Below the pieces are notes generated by a model that was not told where the DNA came from, did no database searches, and worked only from the letters and a program-made list of their open reading frames with translations. Positions 1 to 8,075 of a stretch of DNA of 64,000 nt are shown here, in pieces; within the stretch, counting starts at the first letter, position 1, and the number at the start of each line of letters is the position of its first letter. A program made the position numbers and the translations under genes. The stretch is from Planctomycetota bacterium (lineage in GTDB: Bacteria > Planctomycetota > Phycisphaerae > Sedimentisphaerales > Anaerobacaceae): NCBI GenBank assembly GCA_030605475.1, contig JAUWIG010000011.1, forward strand, positions 87,298-151,297, in the 5' to 3' direction.

Positions 1-108
1 CCGGTCACTTCCGAACAATTGAAAAATCATGGCGTCAGAGTTGATGTGCAGGCGGCTGAGCATACCATTGACGGATTACTTGCTGCCATAAAAGGGATGT
101 ATGAATGA
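1..108 (+). CDS. hemD: C-terminal end of uroporphyrinogen-III synthase (partial)
   Basis: An open frame enters from the left edge and stops with TGA at 106-108, giving the last 35 residues of a protein. The end has the pattern of the uroporphyrinogen-III synthase C-terminus: PVTSEQLKNHGVRVDV, then a short 'A-E-H-T-I-D-G-L-L-A-A-I' helix. This enzyme closes and inverts the D ring of hydroxymethylbilane to give uroporphyrinogen III. The stop overlaps the start of ahbC (ATGA), and the downstream genes all belong to tetrapyrrole synthesis, which supports the call. Only the tail is visible, so the identity rests on this short match and the context. Confidence 0.72.
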   Translation, partial: PVTSEQLKNHGVRVDVQAAEHTIDGLLAAIKGMYE

Positions 109-1268
109 TAAATATCTCAAAGTTATATTGCGGACTGGCGGGTGAATCCGACGATTTGAGGTACTCAGCAGGTGGTTCGTTTGGCCCGGTTGTTGTTTAT
201 AATTGTACCAGCCGATGTAACTTGCGTTGTCTCCATTGCTATAGTTCCTCAAAATCTGGTCAACGCGGTGACGAGTTGAGTACAGCCGAGGCGAAAAAAT
301 TAATGTCGCAGCTTGCGGAGGCCGACTGTCCGGTGGTTTTGTTTAGTGGCGGTGAGCCGTTATTGCGTGATGATTTATTTGAATTGTTGGCCGAAGCGAG
401 GCGGCTGGGATTGCGAACCGCCATTTCGACCAACGGGACGTTGATAGATTCGGCCACTGCCAGGCAACTTGCCGGGGTCGGCGTAAGTTATGTTGGGATT
501 TCTATTGATGGAGATGAGAAGTTCCATGACAAATTCAGAGCTTCAAAGGGCAGTTTCAAATCGGCTGTGGCGGGAATTGAAAATTGCAAAAAAGCTGGGC
601 TAAAAACAGGGTTGCGTTTTACCATAACGAAGGCGAACGCAGAGCAAGTCCCTGTTGTTTTTGATATTGCCGCTTCAGCAGGTGTGCGAAGGATTTGCTT
701 TTATCATTTGATTCGGATCGGCAGAGCAAAAGGGCTTGACGAGCAAATCCTGACGCCGGAGCGAACGCGACGGGTTCTTGATGTGATTATAGAAAAGACA
801 GATAATTTTGCCAAAAAAGGTTTTATCGACGAGGTGCTTACGGTGGACAATCATGCTGATGGGCCTTATCTTCTGCTAAAGATGGCTGGGGAAACTCAAA
901 ACTCAAAACTCAAAACTCAAAACTATGAAAAGGCCAGGCAGCTTTTACTTGCCAATGGCGGTAACAAAATCGGAGAGAAAATCGCCTGCGTCAGCTGGGA
1001 CGGCAGTGTGTATCCGGACCAGTTCTGGCGGAATTACTCGGTTGGTAATGTTAAGGATAAAACTTTCAGGCAAATCTGGGAGAATTCGAATGAGCCGGTA
1101 TTGAATAGGCTGCGCAAAAAGAGTGAATTTGCCGATGGCAGATGCCTGAAGTGCAGGTGGTTTGATTTGTGCAGAGGCAACTTTAGATTTTTGGACACCG
1201 AAATCGACGCTGAATATTGGCTCAACGAGCCGGCTTGCTATTTGATGGACGAAGAGATTGAAAATTAA
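105..1268 (+). CDS. ahbC: Radical SAM protein AhbC (12,18-didecarboxysiroheme deacetylase)
   Basis: This 387-aa radical SAM enzyme of the AhbC/NirJ family in the siroheme-dependent heme pathway removes the two acetate side chains of 12,18-didecarboxysiroheme to give Fe-coproporphyrin III. The CxxxCxxC cluster motif is at C38, C42 and C45 (CNLRCLHC), followed by a GGEPLL motif. A cysteine-rich SPASM-like tail (GRCLKCRWFDLCRGN, about residues 345-360) and the ending WLNEPACYLMDEEIEN are typical of the family. The start ATG overlaps the hemD stop by ATGA, so translation is probably coupled. Residues about 263-274 are encoded by 4.6 copies of a 7-bp tandem repeat, an unusual low-complexity insert. 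NirJ (heme d1 synthesis) is the alternative, but ahbD and ahbA/B next door favour AhbC. Confidence 0.88.
   Translation: MINISKLYCGLAGESDDLRYSAGGSFGPVVVYNCTSRCNLRCLHCYSSSKSGQRGDELSTAEAKKLMSQLAEADCPVVLFSGGEPLLRDDLFELLAEARRLGLRTAISTNGTLIDSATARQLAGVGVSYVGISIDGDEKFHDKFRASKGSFKSAVAGIENCKKAGLKTGLRFTITKANAEQVPVVFDIAASAGVRRICFYHLIRIGRAKGLDEQILTPERTRRVLDVIIEKTDNFAKKGFIDEVLTVDNHADGPYLLLKMAGETQNSKLKTQNYEKARQLLLANGGNKIGEKIACVSWDGSVYPDQFWRNYSVGNVKDKTFRQIWENSNEPVLNRLRKKSEFADGRCLKCRWFDLCRGNFRFLDTEIDAEYWLNEPACYLMDEEIEN
893..924 (+). repeat. 7-bp tandem repeat inside ahbC
   Basis: The heptamer AACTCAA is repeated about 4.6 times. Because 7 is not a multiple of 3, three units give a seven-residue peptide cycle (T-Q-N-S-K-L-K). 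It lies between the conserved 'DGPYLLLKM' and 'NGGNKIGEKIACVSWDG' segments of AhbC, presumably in a surface loop. Confidence 0.9.
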
Positions 1269-1298
1269 AAATCGACAATCGAAATGAAGGAGCTTTTT

Positions 1299-2291
1299 AT
1301 GGGTTTTCCGAAAATTAGAATGCGAAGGCTGCGAACCAATAGCTCTATGCGAAGGTTAGTGCGTCAAACTTCGTTGAGTGCGGATGATTTAGTTGAGCCA
1401 TTGTTTGTTCGCCCAGGCGAAGGTCTTAAAGAGCCGATTGAATCAATGGCCGACTGTTACCACTTTTCGCCGGATACGGCTGCCGAGGAGGCCGCCGAAG
1501 TTGCCGCTTTAGGGATACCAGCGGTGCTTCTTTTCGGCCTGCCTAATAAGAAAGATGAAAAAGGCTCAGAAGCCTGGTCGGAGAAGGGCGCGGTTCAGCA
1601 GGCTGTCAGGGAAATCAAGAAAGCTGTGCCTGAATTATTAGTCATTACTGACGTTTGCCTTTGTGCGTACACTGAAAGCGGGCATTGCGGCTTGGTAAAG
1701 AATGGCAAAATAGATAACGATTCCACCTGCGAATTGCTGGCCAAAGTTGCTCTGTCGCATGCTCAGGCCGGGGCTGATATAGTCGCTCCTTCAGATATGA
1801 TGGACGGGCGCGTAAAGTACATTCGCGAAGCGCTGGAAGAGAATGACTTTAAGGATGTAGCCATTATGGCCTACTCGGCAAAATATGCATCTTCTTTTTA
1901 CGGGCCTTTCAGGGGGGCTGTAGATTCGGCGCCGTCCCCTGCTTTCGCAGGGACAGGTCTTGCAGACCGCAAAAGCTATCAGATGGACGTGAGCAATAGC
2001 GATCAGGCAATGCAGGAAATCGCGCTCGATATAGAAGAAGGTGCTGATATCATAATGGTCAAGCCCGCCCTTCCTTACCTCGACATAATATATCGAGCCC
2101 GGCAGCGTTTCGATTGTCCCATAGCTGCCTATAACGTCAGCGGCGAATATATGATGCTTAATTCCGCTGCACAGGCAGGGCTGTTGGATAAAGAGTTTGC
2201 TATGATGGAAGTACTCACCGCAATTAAACGGGCTGGCGCCGATATTGTTATTACCTATTTCGCTAAGGAAGCGGCAAAATTACTAAAGTAA
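1299..2291 (+). CDS. hemB: Porphobilinogen synthase (delta-aminolevulinic acid dehydratase)
   Basis: HemB condenses two 5-aminolevulinate molecules to porphobilinogen in the cytoplasm. The 330-aa frame has the Cys-rich zinc site [14 protein letters not shown] and two active-site lysine regions, [13 protein letters not shown] and [12 protein letters not shown] chose ATG 1299 because AAGGAG (1287-1292) lies at good spacing before it. The in-frame ATG at 1284 would place that ribosome site inside the gene. Residues about 214-222 (PAFAGTGLA) interrupt the usual SAPSFGDRKTYQMD-type block and are encoded by a palindromic repeat, so this HemB carries a small extra loop. It lies 30 bp after ahbC in the heme operon. 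Confidence 0.95.
   Translation: MGFPKIRMRRLRTNSSMRRLVRQTSLSADDLVEPLFVRPGEGLKEPIESMADCYHFSPDTAAEEAAEVAALGIPAVLLFGLPNKKDEKGSEAWSEKGAVQQAVREIKKAVPELLVITDVCLCAYTESGHCGLVKNGKIDNDSTCELLAKVALSHAQAGADIVAPSDMMDGRVKYIREALEENDFKDVAIMAYSAKYASSFYGPFRGAVDSAPSPAFAGTGLADRKSYQMDVSNSDQAMQEIALDIEEGADIIMVKPALPYLDIIYRARQRFDCPIAAYNVSGEYMMLNSAAQAGLLDKEFAMMEVLTAIKRAGADIVITYFAKEAAKLLK
1934..1965 (+). repeat. Palindromic repeat inserted in frame in hemB
   Basis: A stem with arms GTCCCCTGC and GCAGGGAC around a TTTC loop is followed by ACAGGTCTTGCAG. The same unit occurs outside genes at 38528-38557 (CCCGCTTTCGCGGG then ACAGGTTTTGCAGG). The stem bases that differ between the two copies change on both arms and keep pairing. 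It encodes an extra loop in HemB. Confidence 0.8.
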
Positions 2292-2306
2292 CAAAGCAAA
2301 TCGTCA

Positions 2307-2425
2307 ACCCCGTTAGAGGGACCCCGCAAGGCGGGAACTCAAATTCAATGAAGAATGGGGTAATAATATGACATAGATATGATACAAAAAGGGAAAATTT
2401 CTACCTGTGGCAGAGCTAACGGGGT
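2307..2425 (+). repeat. Inverted-repeat element spanning the ahbD start
   Basis: The ends are ACCCCGTTAG (2307-2316) and CTAACGGGGT (2416-2425), a perfect 10-bp inverted pair. Inside are a second small palindrome (ACCCCGCAAGGCGGGAACT, 2321-2339) and the stretch GGGAAAATTTCT, which also occurs in the 61-bp copy at 22960-23020. Compared with that copy, the right arm is split by about 13 bp. The ahbD start codon (2379) lies within the element. Confidence 0.75.
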
Positions 2426-3440
2426 CAAGCCTCGTCTTATAGCCTTTGAAGCTACTCGCCGATGCCGGTTTAATTGCCGACACTGCCGGGCAAACGCCGG
2501 TATCGGTGGCAATGATGAGCTGACCACCAGCCAATGTAAAAAAATCCTTGCATCTGTAGCAAAATTCGGTAAGTGCGTAATTATTCTGACCGGCGGTGAG
2601 CCGATGGAACGCAGGGATATCTATAAGCTCATTCAATACAGCCGCCAGTTAGGATTGCGGCCGGTGATGGCCACCTGCGGGTACCTGATTGACGAGAAGT
2701 CCATTACTAAGTTGAAAGAGGCGGGAGTTTTGGCTTTATCCTTTTCTCTGGATGGTGCCTCAGCCCAAACCCACGATGCGTTCAGGGGCAGTAAAGGAGC
2801 ATTTGACTCAGTGATAAAGGCGGCTAAGTTAGCCCGCCGGAAACGTGTTCGTTTTCAGATTAATACCACAATCAGCAAAATCAATGTGGACGAGGTTACC
2901 GGCATAGCTGAATTAGCTAAAAGCCTTGGGGCCTATTGTTTTAATCCGTTTATACTTGTTCCGACCGGCCGAGGCGAGCAAATAGCTGATGAAATTCTTG
3001 ACCCGGTAGAGTATGAAGCGTTGTTGAATGAGTTGCTTCGGATGAAGCTTGAATCGGAAATTGAGGTGCGCGTCACCTGTGGGCCTCAGTTTGCGAGAGT
3101 AGCTCGACAAGCAAAAGCAGAACAGCGAATAGGTGGCGTTAATGGTTGTATGGGCGGCAGGGGGTTTGGTTTTATAAGCTATCGCGGCGATGTGCAGACC
3201 TGCGGGTTCCTTGACATATCGGCAGGCAATTTGATTGAAAATGGTTTTGACTTCGGCAAGATTTGGTTAGAGTCGAAATTCCTGCAGGAGATTCGCGATT
3301 TGTCCGGCTACAGGGGAAATTGTCGAGATTGTGACTTTGTCGGCGTCTGCGGGGGTTGCAGGGCAAGGGCTTATGCGACCAGCGGTGATTACTTGGCTGG
3401 GGACCCGGTTTGTAATTACCGGCCGGGAGATAAAAATTGA
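2379..3440 (+). CDS. ahbD: Radical SAM heme synthase AhbD
   Basis: AhbD is the last enzyme of the siroheme route. It oxidatively decarboxylates two propionates of Fe-coproporphyrin III to vinyl groups, giving heme b. The 353-aa protein has the radical SAM motif at C29, C33 and C36 (CRFNCRHC) and GGEP. Its Cys-rich C-terminal region (CRDCDFVGVCGGCRARAY, then AGDPVCNYRPG) is characteristic of AhbD and holds the auxiliary clusters. The first 15 or so codons lie in an inverted-repeat element, so the family-like sequence starts only near PRLIAFEATRRC. The true start could therefore be ATG 2379 or a later weak codon. Its stop TGA overlaps the TTG start of ahbAB. Confidence 0.88.
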   Translation: MIQKGKISTCGRANGVKPRLIAFEATRRCRFNCRHCRANAGIGGNDELTTSQCKKILASVAKFGKCVIILTGGEPMERRDIYKLIQYSRQLGLRPVMATCGYLIDEKSITKLKEAGVLALSFSLDGASAQTHDAFRGSKGAFDSVIKAAKLARRKRVRFQINTTISKINVDEVTGIAELAKSLGAYCFNPFILVPTGRGEQIADEILDPVEYEALLNELLRMKLESEIEVRVTCGPQFARVARQAKAEQRIGGVNGCMGGRGFGFISYRGDVQTCGFLDISAGNLIENGFDFGKIWLESKFLQEIRDLSGYRGNCRDCDFVGVCGGCRARAYATSGDYLAGDPVCNYRPGDKN

Positions 3441-4414
3441 GTTTGCGTTTAACAAAACTGCAAAAACAATTATGCAATCTGCTTCAAAAGGGCTTACCTG
3501 TTTGTTCAAGGCCGTTTGCTGAAATAGCAAAGTTGTTGAATAGTGATGAGAAAGAAGTTTTGCAGCAAACGCGTAAGTTGAAAACAGCGGGGGTCATCCG
3601 GCGGATTGGCGCGATTATAAATTATCGCGCGCTTGGCAGGGTAAGCACCCTGGTTGCCGCCCACATCCCACAAGAGAACCTGCAGGAAGTTATCGAGACG
3701 GTTAATTCGCTCAGGGATGTCTCTCATAATTATCTGAGGCAGCATTACTATAATTTATGGTTTACTTTGCAGGCCGAGTCACCCGGACAAATTGAGGTTA
3801 CACTATCAAACCTTTCGGCCCGTTTCGATATTGATTTTCACAGTCTGCCTGTCAAGCGTATTTTTAAGCTTGACGTTCGCTTTGACACTGAGAGCGAGGG
3901 GCAGCTGTCACAGGATGTTGAAGAGATTCCAGAGAGCGAAGCTGTGGAGCTAAGCGAAAGTGAAAAGCTAATCCTCTTGAAATTGCAAGATGACCTGGAG
4001 CCAATTGCAAAGCCCTTTGATTTTCTATGCAGTGAGGGCTTGGGGACTGAAGAGGCTTTGAGGATTACAAAAGAGCTGATTGATAAGGGTGTCATCCGAC
4101 GCATAGCGGCTGTTGTTGACCATCGCAAATTAGGATTTGTCGCTAATGTATTGTTTGCCGGCGAAGTCTCACAGGACAAAGTTATCGAAGCCGGCAGAAG
4201 ATTGGCTCGTTTCGGGATAGTGAGCCATTGCTATGAGAGGAAGACTCTTAGAGATTGGCCTTATAATCTATTTGCGATGATGCACGGCCGAAGTATAGGA
4301 GAAATTCAGCGCGTGGTAGATAAGTTTATTGAAGCTGAAAGAATAGCTTCATTTGAGCTGTTGCCGACCGCGGCTGAGCTCAAAAAACAGCCTGTCAAAC
4401 ATCAGTTCTATTAG
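3437..4414 (+). CDS. ahbA-ahbB: Siroheme decarboxylase, fused AhbA-AhbB subunits
   Basis: Siroheme decarboxylase removes two carboxyls from siroheme to give 12,18-didecarboxysiroheme. AhbA and AhbB are normally separate Lrp/AsnC-like proteins of about 150-170 aa. This 325-aa frame contains both: a first half with an HTH (VIRRIGAIINYRALG) and SHNYLRQHYYNLWFTL, and a second half with VIRRIAAVVDHRKLGF and SHCYERKTLRDWPYNLFAMM. The halves are joined by an acidic linker near residues 155-178. The start is TTG 3437, overlapping the ahbD stop (TTGA), with GGGAGA just upstream. It is the last gene of the heme operon, with a terminator-like hairpin 30 bp after it. Confidence 0.88.
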   Translation: MSLRLTKLQKQLCNLLQKGLPVCSRPFAEIAKLLNSDEKEVLQQTRKLKTAGVIRRIGAIINYRALGRVSTLVAAHIPQENLQEVIETVNSLRDVSHNYLRQHYYNLWFTLQAESPGQIEVTLSNLSARFDIDFHSLPVKRIFKLDVRFDTESEGQLSQDVEEIPESEAVELSESEKLILLKLQDDLEPIAKPFDFLCSEGLGTEEALRITKELIDKGVIRRIAAVVDHRKLGFVANVLFAGEVSQDKVIEAGRRLARFGIVSHCYERKTLRDWPYNLFAMMHGRSIGEIQRVVDKFIEAERIASFELLPTAAELKKQPVKHQFY

Positions 4415-4445
4415 CTAAGGCATCTGGAAACAAGTGAAAACAAGA

Positions 4446-4472
4446 GGCAAGCTATTATGGCTTGCCCCTTTT
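4446..4472 (+). terminator. Rho-independent terminator after the heme operon
   Basis: GGCAAGC (4446-4452) and GCTTGCC (4460-4466) form a 7-bp perfect stem with a 7-nt loop, followed by CCTTTTCTT. It lies 31 bp downstream of the ahbAB stop on the same strand. Confidence 0.75.
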
Positions 4473-4549
4473 CTTACCTATTGAGTGCTAACAGCTAACA
4501 GCCGAAAGCTAATCAGTTTTTGCATATGCAAGAGCAGTTGGACGGCGGC

Positions 4550-5638
4550 TCACTTGACGTCGAACCAATCTCCCTGGCAGGTATTACCTCCGGTATCAGC
4601 GCATCTGTACCGAAACACCGCACGCACAGGCTCCTCGAAAATGAGGAGCCTGTACTGCTTATCTTGCACGCATGAATCTGTTCCTGGTACGCAGTGGCAG
4701 ACCCTTTTGTCGGAGGGGGTGAGCTTGCTTTCGGTGCACTTTTTTCCTGAACATTCTGACTGTTCCGATGCAAGTGGTATTTCCCGTGCAGGCGGCGTCA
4801 CATCCATGGGGACCCCACCCCTTAAGATTTTCATCAAAACGAGTTCACCGATGCCCGTATCAACCATACCTTGGATGACATTGCGCAGATTCGCACCGCA
4901 GCTAATGGGTATGCCTCGGTATTCGACTATAATATCGTTGGGCTCGAGGTAACCGGGGGGAGTGTCGTCACATAGGAAGGCGACTGTCGCCGGCCCTGTG
5001 ATATCTTCGCCATCGAATGCGAACCCGATGCCGACGATAGTCTGATGAATGCAATCCTCACCGTTTGGGTCAGAGCAGCCCAGCCATTTTTGGGCGAAGT
5101 AACCAAAGTCGACAAAGTCAACGTCGCAATCGTGGTCAAGGTCACCGGGAAGGTATCCCCACCTGCCACAAGAGTTCGGCTCAGGGGCGACCACCATTGC
5201 CTCCACAATAGGGCTGACTCGCTCTCCATTTCTGGTCAGATAGACGCGCCCTTGTTCTACAAGTGGGGTCTTTGCATTGACCTTCCAGCTTGGGTATATC
5301 CCTGTACCGGTGAATTCGTTAGAGGGGTCGGTCTGATAACCGTACCGCCCGATGTACCACGGTCCCTCCGACCAGTCCGGAGGTGGGATAACTTCAACGT
5401 AAGCGGGGGCGACATGAGGTCCTTCAACGTCGACTTCATTGACGCCGAGTACAGAAGGGTCCCACTGAGCGATGTTCAGTTCCCAACTGTGCTGATAAGG
5501 GAAATCGCCACCGATTTCCTCCCAGCCGAGGTAGTCAAAGCTGAACTCAAACTCTGCTCCCAGGCAGCGAGCCGGGGCGAAGAAGAAAACCCCCAATACC
5601 GCCAATATCACTGCTAAAGTCAATTTTAGTGTTTTCAC
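4550..5638 (-). CDS. Secreted protein with a dockerin-type repeat and a PDZ-like domain
   Basis: This 362-aa protein begins with a clear signal peptide (residues 1-27, hydrophobic core LTLAVILAVLGVFFF, cleavage near CLG-AEF). Residues about 30-155 are an unrecognised Trp/Pro-rich exported domain. Residues about 165-190 hold a single dockerin-type calcium motif (GDLDHDCDVDFVDFGYFAQKWL is the whole block, with D/N at the calcium positions). Residues about 200-285 resemble a PDZ domain (EPNDIIVEYRGIPI, then helix and ELVLMKILRGG). The C-terminus has several cysteines (about 296-350). It stands alone, convergent with the heme operon. Dockerin motifs in this group are often not cellulosomal, so the partner is unknown. 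The PDZ assignment is inference. Confidence 0.75.
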   Translation of the reverse strand: MKTLKLTLAVILAVLGVFFFAPARCLGAEFEFSFDYLGWEEIGGDFPYQHSWELNIAQWDPSVLGVNEVDVEGPHVAPAYVEVIPPPDWSEGPWYIGRYGYQTDPSNEFTGTGIYPSWKVNAKTPLVEQGRVYLTRNGERVSPIVEAMVVAPEPNSCGRWGYLPGDLDHDCDVDFVDFGYFAQKWLGCSDPNGEDCIHQTIVGIGFAFDGEDITGPATVAFLCDDTPPGYLEPNDIIVEYRGIPISCGANLRNVIQGMVDTGIGELVLMKILRGGVPMDVTPPAREIPLASEQSECSGKKCTESKLTPSDKRVCHCVPGTDSCVQDKQYRLLIFEEPVRAVFRYRCADTGGNTCQGDWFDVK

Positions 5639-5823
5639 AATTAATCCTCCTAAATAAAAAGCGTTCTTTCTGGGTAATTTTTGCTTTTTATAAAGCTGAA
5701 AAGAACTGAGATAAAAAGAAAAGCATCCTCACCTGCTTCTCGCTTAGACAACAATATCTTATTATCCAGTTTAGCAAGGTGTTAAACTAAAATCAAGGAG
5801 ATTATCGGGCGATGGGGGTGAAA

Positions 5824-6230
5824 TTGGGTTTGATTGGGTTTGTTTTGCATAATAGTTCATAGTTCGTAGTTCGTGGTTCGTTGTTATAATTCCTTGTTTT
5901 TACTAAGCTTACATTAATTTCGGTTTTTCGGAAATTGGGTTTGTTTTGCATTATTTGTTAAAATTGGTTGATTGGTTGAATGGGTAAATGTTATACCAGC
6001 TTTCTCGGGCACAAGTTGGTAGAAACCTAGCGGCCATTATAAGCGAACTCCATTTGCGATTTACGATTGATGATTTATTTCCGCCGGTGGGCGGGTTATC
6101 GTGGTTAGTCGTTAGTATTTAGTGAATAGTATTTAGTTGGAAGAACTATGGCCACCTAAGGGGCGAGCAAAACATACGGGAATTTTAACATATTTTCAAA
6201 CAAAAGTCAAGAAAAAAGGGCAAAAAAACA
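5824..6230 (-). mobile_element. Repeated element, ORF-less copy (copy A)
   Basis: This otherwise gene-free stretch (5639-6271) matches, in reverse orientation, the flanks of the gene at 37011-37619. On the minus strand it has a T-rich run, then TTGACTTTTGTTTGAAAAT at 6210-6192, continuing to 6182 with one mismatch in 29 bases to 36811-36839. Next come 'ACTAAATACT...ACGACTAA' strings and CAACCAATCAACCAATT. It ends with two copies of ATGCAAAACAAACCCAAT (5932-5951 and 5831-5850) spaced 101 bp, exactly as in copy B. Copy A is about 407 bp against 990 bp for copy B, and the difference is roughly the size of the missing ORF. No transposase and no clear target duplication were seen. Confidence 0.7.
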
Positions 6231-6271
6231 CCGGACACCTTTAATTCGCCCAAGTTGCACACCCTGCCTTG

Positions 6272-7231
6272 CTAAACAATCGTTGCACAAATTCTATTAT
6301 AAAGCTTTTTATGCAAGTCTTCTGGAGAATCATATACGATGTGATTGTACTGTCTTGTGTCAAAATGCAATTTTTTAACATCATCTTTCTTAACGGTGAA
6401 AATAGTAGGCCTGCCTAATCCTTTAGCAAAACCAGCCTCAAAATATACCCCTCCTCTTTGTCCAGAGAAATCTGATATAAGGAATTTGCAGCGTTTAATT
6501 TCGGCAATGATTTCATCGCAAATTTTCCCATTGAAATCCTGTAGGTCGATTCTTACTGCGATATAACCAGCATCTTCGATTGCTTGCTTAATACCATTTT
6601 TATAGTAAGCATCCATTGATTCGTCAAACCACATAGCAACAAAAACACGTTTGCTATCTATCGCTGTCTGTTGCAGACTTTCGACTATCTCCCAGCACTT
6701 TGCAGTAAGATTTATATCACGGTCATCTATGTCATTACAGTCGCACCTTATTAATTCTTGCTCAACCAACTCCCTGATAATGGTTTCACAAGCTGTTTTA
6801 TCCAAAGCAAATAGATGCAGTCTATCTGCTGATGTGTCATAGATGTTGAGCTGAATAATATCGAACGGTCGTTCAGATAATCGGCTCAAATTAAGAAGTG
6901 TTCTATTAAGAAAATCACTGGCTTTTTTTGGAAACTCATCCAAAATATCATCGACAGAAACCTGAGGATAGCTACAAACCTTGTCCACCTTATCTGTCTT
7001 ATTACTCAATGCTATGCCGCCCAGTCCTTTTAGCCGTCTTTCGTTCAAAATACAGGCTATTTTGAACTTATTCTTCGTTTCATTGATATGAGAATTACGC
7101 TCTATAAAATGGTGATTGAGTAAATATGGCCCACAGTACTTGCATCTATAATCCTTTACATTGTGCATAAGGGGAGCAGTATATATTTCGCATTCACTGC
7201 CACAGAAAAAACAATTTTTATCTTCGCTCAT
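6272..7231 (-). CDS. Zinc-ribbon protein with a C-terminal NDT/TIR-like domain; candidate defence effector
   Basis: The 319-aa protein has an N-terminal zinc ribbon (C7-x2-C10, C30-x2-C33). A middle region of about 150 aa resembles a winged-helix or adaptor segment (weak). The C-terminal domain, about 194-290, belongs to the nucleoside 2-deoxyribosyltransferase/TIR-like fold: RVFVAMWFDESMD at its start, ISDFSGQRGGVYFEAGFAKG with the presumed catalytic E265, then GRPTIFTV. Related domains act as NAD- or nucleotide-degrading effectors in phage defence (for example the retron-Eco1 effector), but also as sensors. No reverse transcriptase or cyclase lies nearby. An AAGGAG site 7 nt before the ATG supports the start. 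Function is inferred. Confidence 0.7.
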   Translation of the reverse strand: MSEDKNCFFCGSECEIYTAPLMHNVKDYRCKYCGPYLLNHHFIERNSHINETKNKFKIACILNERRLKGLGGIALSNKTDKVDKVCSYPQVSVDDILDEFPKKASDFLNRTLLNLSRLSERPFDIIQLNIYDTSADRLHLFALDKTACETIIRELVEQELIRCDCNDIDDRDINLTAKCWEIVESLQQTAIDSKRVFVAMWFDESMDAYYKNGIKQAIEDAGYIAVRIDLQDFNGKICDEIIAEIKRCKFLISDFSGQRGGVYFEAGFAKGLGRPTIFTVKKDDVKKLHFDTRQYNHIVYDSPEDLHKKLYNRICATIV

Positions 7232-7415
7232 TCAAAGACTCCTTTCACATATCCTCCTAACAATGATTATAAAACGTACAACACAGACTTCTTTCTTCAT
7301 AACAAGTTCCCGTTGGTTCTTCAATATTTATCCGCCTATGGCGGACTCGTCCAATTTCTTTTATTAAATGATTCCGCGTGTGCAAACAAGTTGCACACCC
7401 TACATGGCTAAAGTC

Positions 7416-8075
7416 CTATTTCCGACAACCGATTGTCTCGACGCAAATCTTCTCGATATCCAACACTAGTTTATCAACCTTCCTGAGTACCGTGTCCTCC
7501 GTATCTGACGCCTCATCATCAAACCCATCGATTTCTCTCGCTATTTCCTCCCAGATTTCATTGAGGTCATCGTTATACTTACCAGAGTCACGTTTCCTAT
7601 AGTGTTTGCGACGGAGATTCTTAATCCGAAGGAGTAGCTTCCGGTACGGCCTGGAAATGTCAAACCTGACGTTGCTCAGTTTCTCCAGCAAGTCGCCTGC
7701 ATCTTGGCCATTCTGTGCCATGAAACGATAGCGCAAGGAACGAAACCTGGCAAAAAGCTCAGGACGATTGCTACACATTTCTATTTGTATAAATGCTTCA
7801 TTAAGCATCCGAGTCTCAGCTTCTGTCTCATCGGGCGATTTCTGACGTGATGAGCCGTCGCCCTCACGACTCAGCGGCATTCTCACAGCCTCATAGAAGT
7901 CTTTTGCTTCATATGCCAGTGCCAAGACGTTCTCTGCCAGGTCAATGCGCTTCTTTCCAACATGTTCCCGACGCCACGTCATGATGCCCCAGACTGCAAC
8001 TACCGCAGCGCCTATGGTTGCCATAGCGCTGACTACCGGTATGATGATACTTGACGTAATCTGAAGCCAATTCAT
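7416..8075 (-). CDS. Membrane-anchored hypothetical protein, DUF4760-like
   Basis: This 219-aa protein has one N-terminal membrane helix (about residues 8-32, SIIIPVVSAMATIGAAVVAVW), then a WRREHVGKKRIDLAENVLALAYEAKDFYEAV segment and a long, charged, mostly helical cytoplasmic part. This layout is seen in small uncharacterised membrane proteins of accessory regions. I recognise no catalytic motif. It lies 184 bp upstream of the NDT/TIR-like gene on the same strand, so the two could be co-transcribed, though the gap is wide. No strong ribosome site precedes the ATG. Confidence 0.6.
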   Translation of the reverse strand: MNWLQITSSIIIPVVSAMATIGAAVVAVWGIMTWRREHVGKKRIDLAENVLALAYEAKDFYEAVRMPLSREGDGSSRQKSPDETEAETRMLNEAFIQIEMCSNRPELFARFRSLRYRFMAQNGQDAGDLLEKLSNVRFDISRPYRKLLLRIKNLRRKHYRKRDSGKYNDDLNEIWEEIAREIDGFDDEASDTEDTVLRKVDKLVLDIEKICVETIGCRK

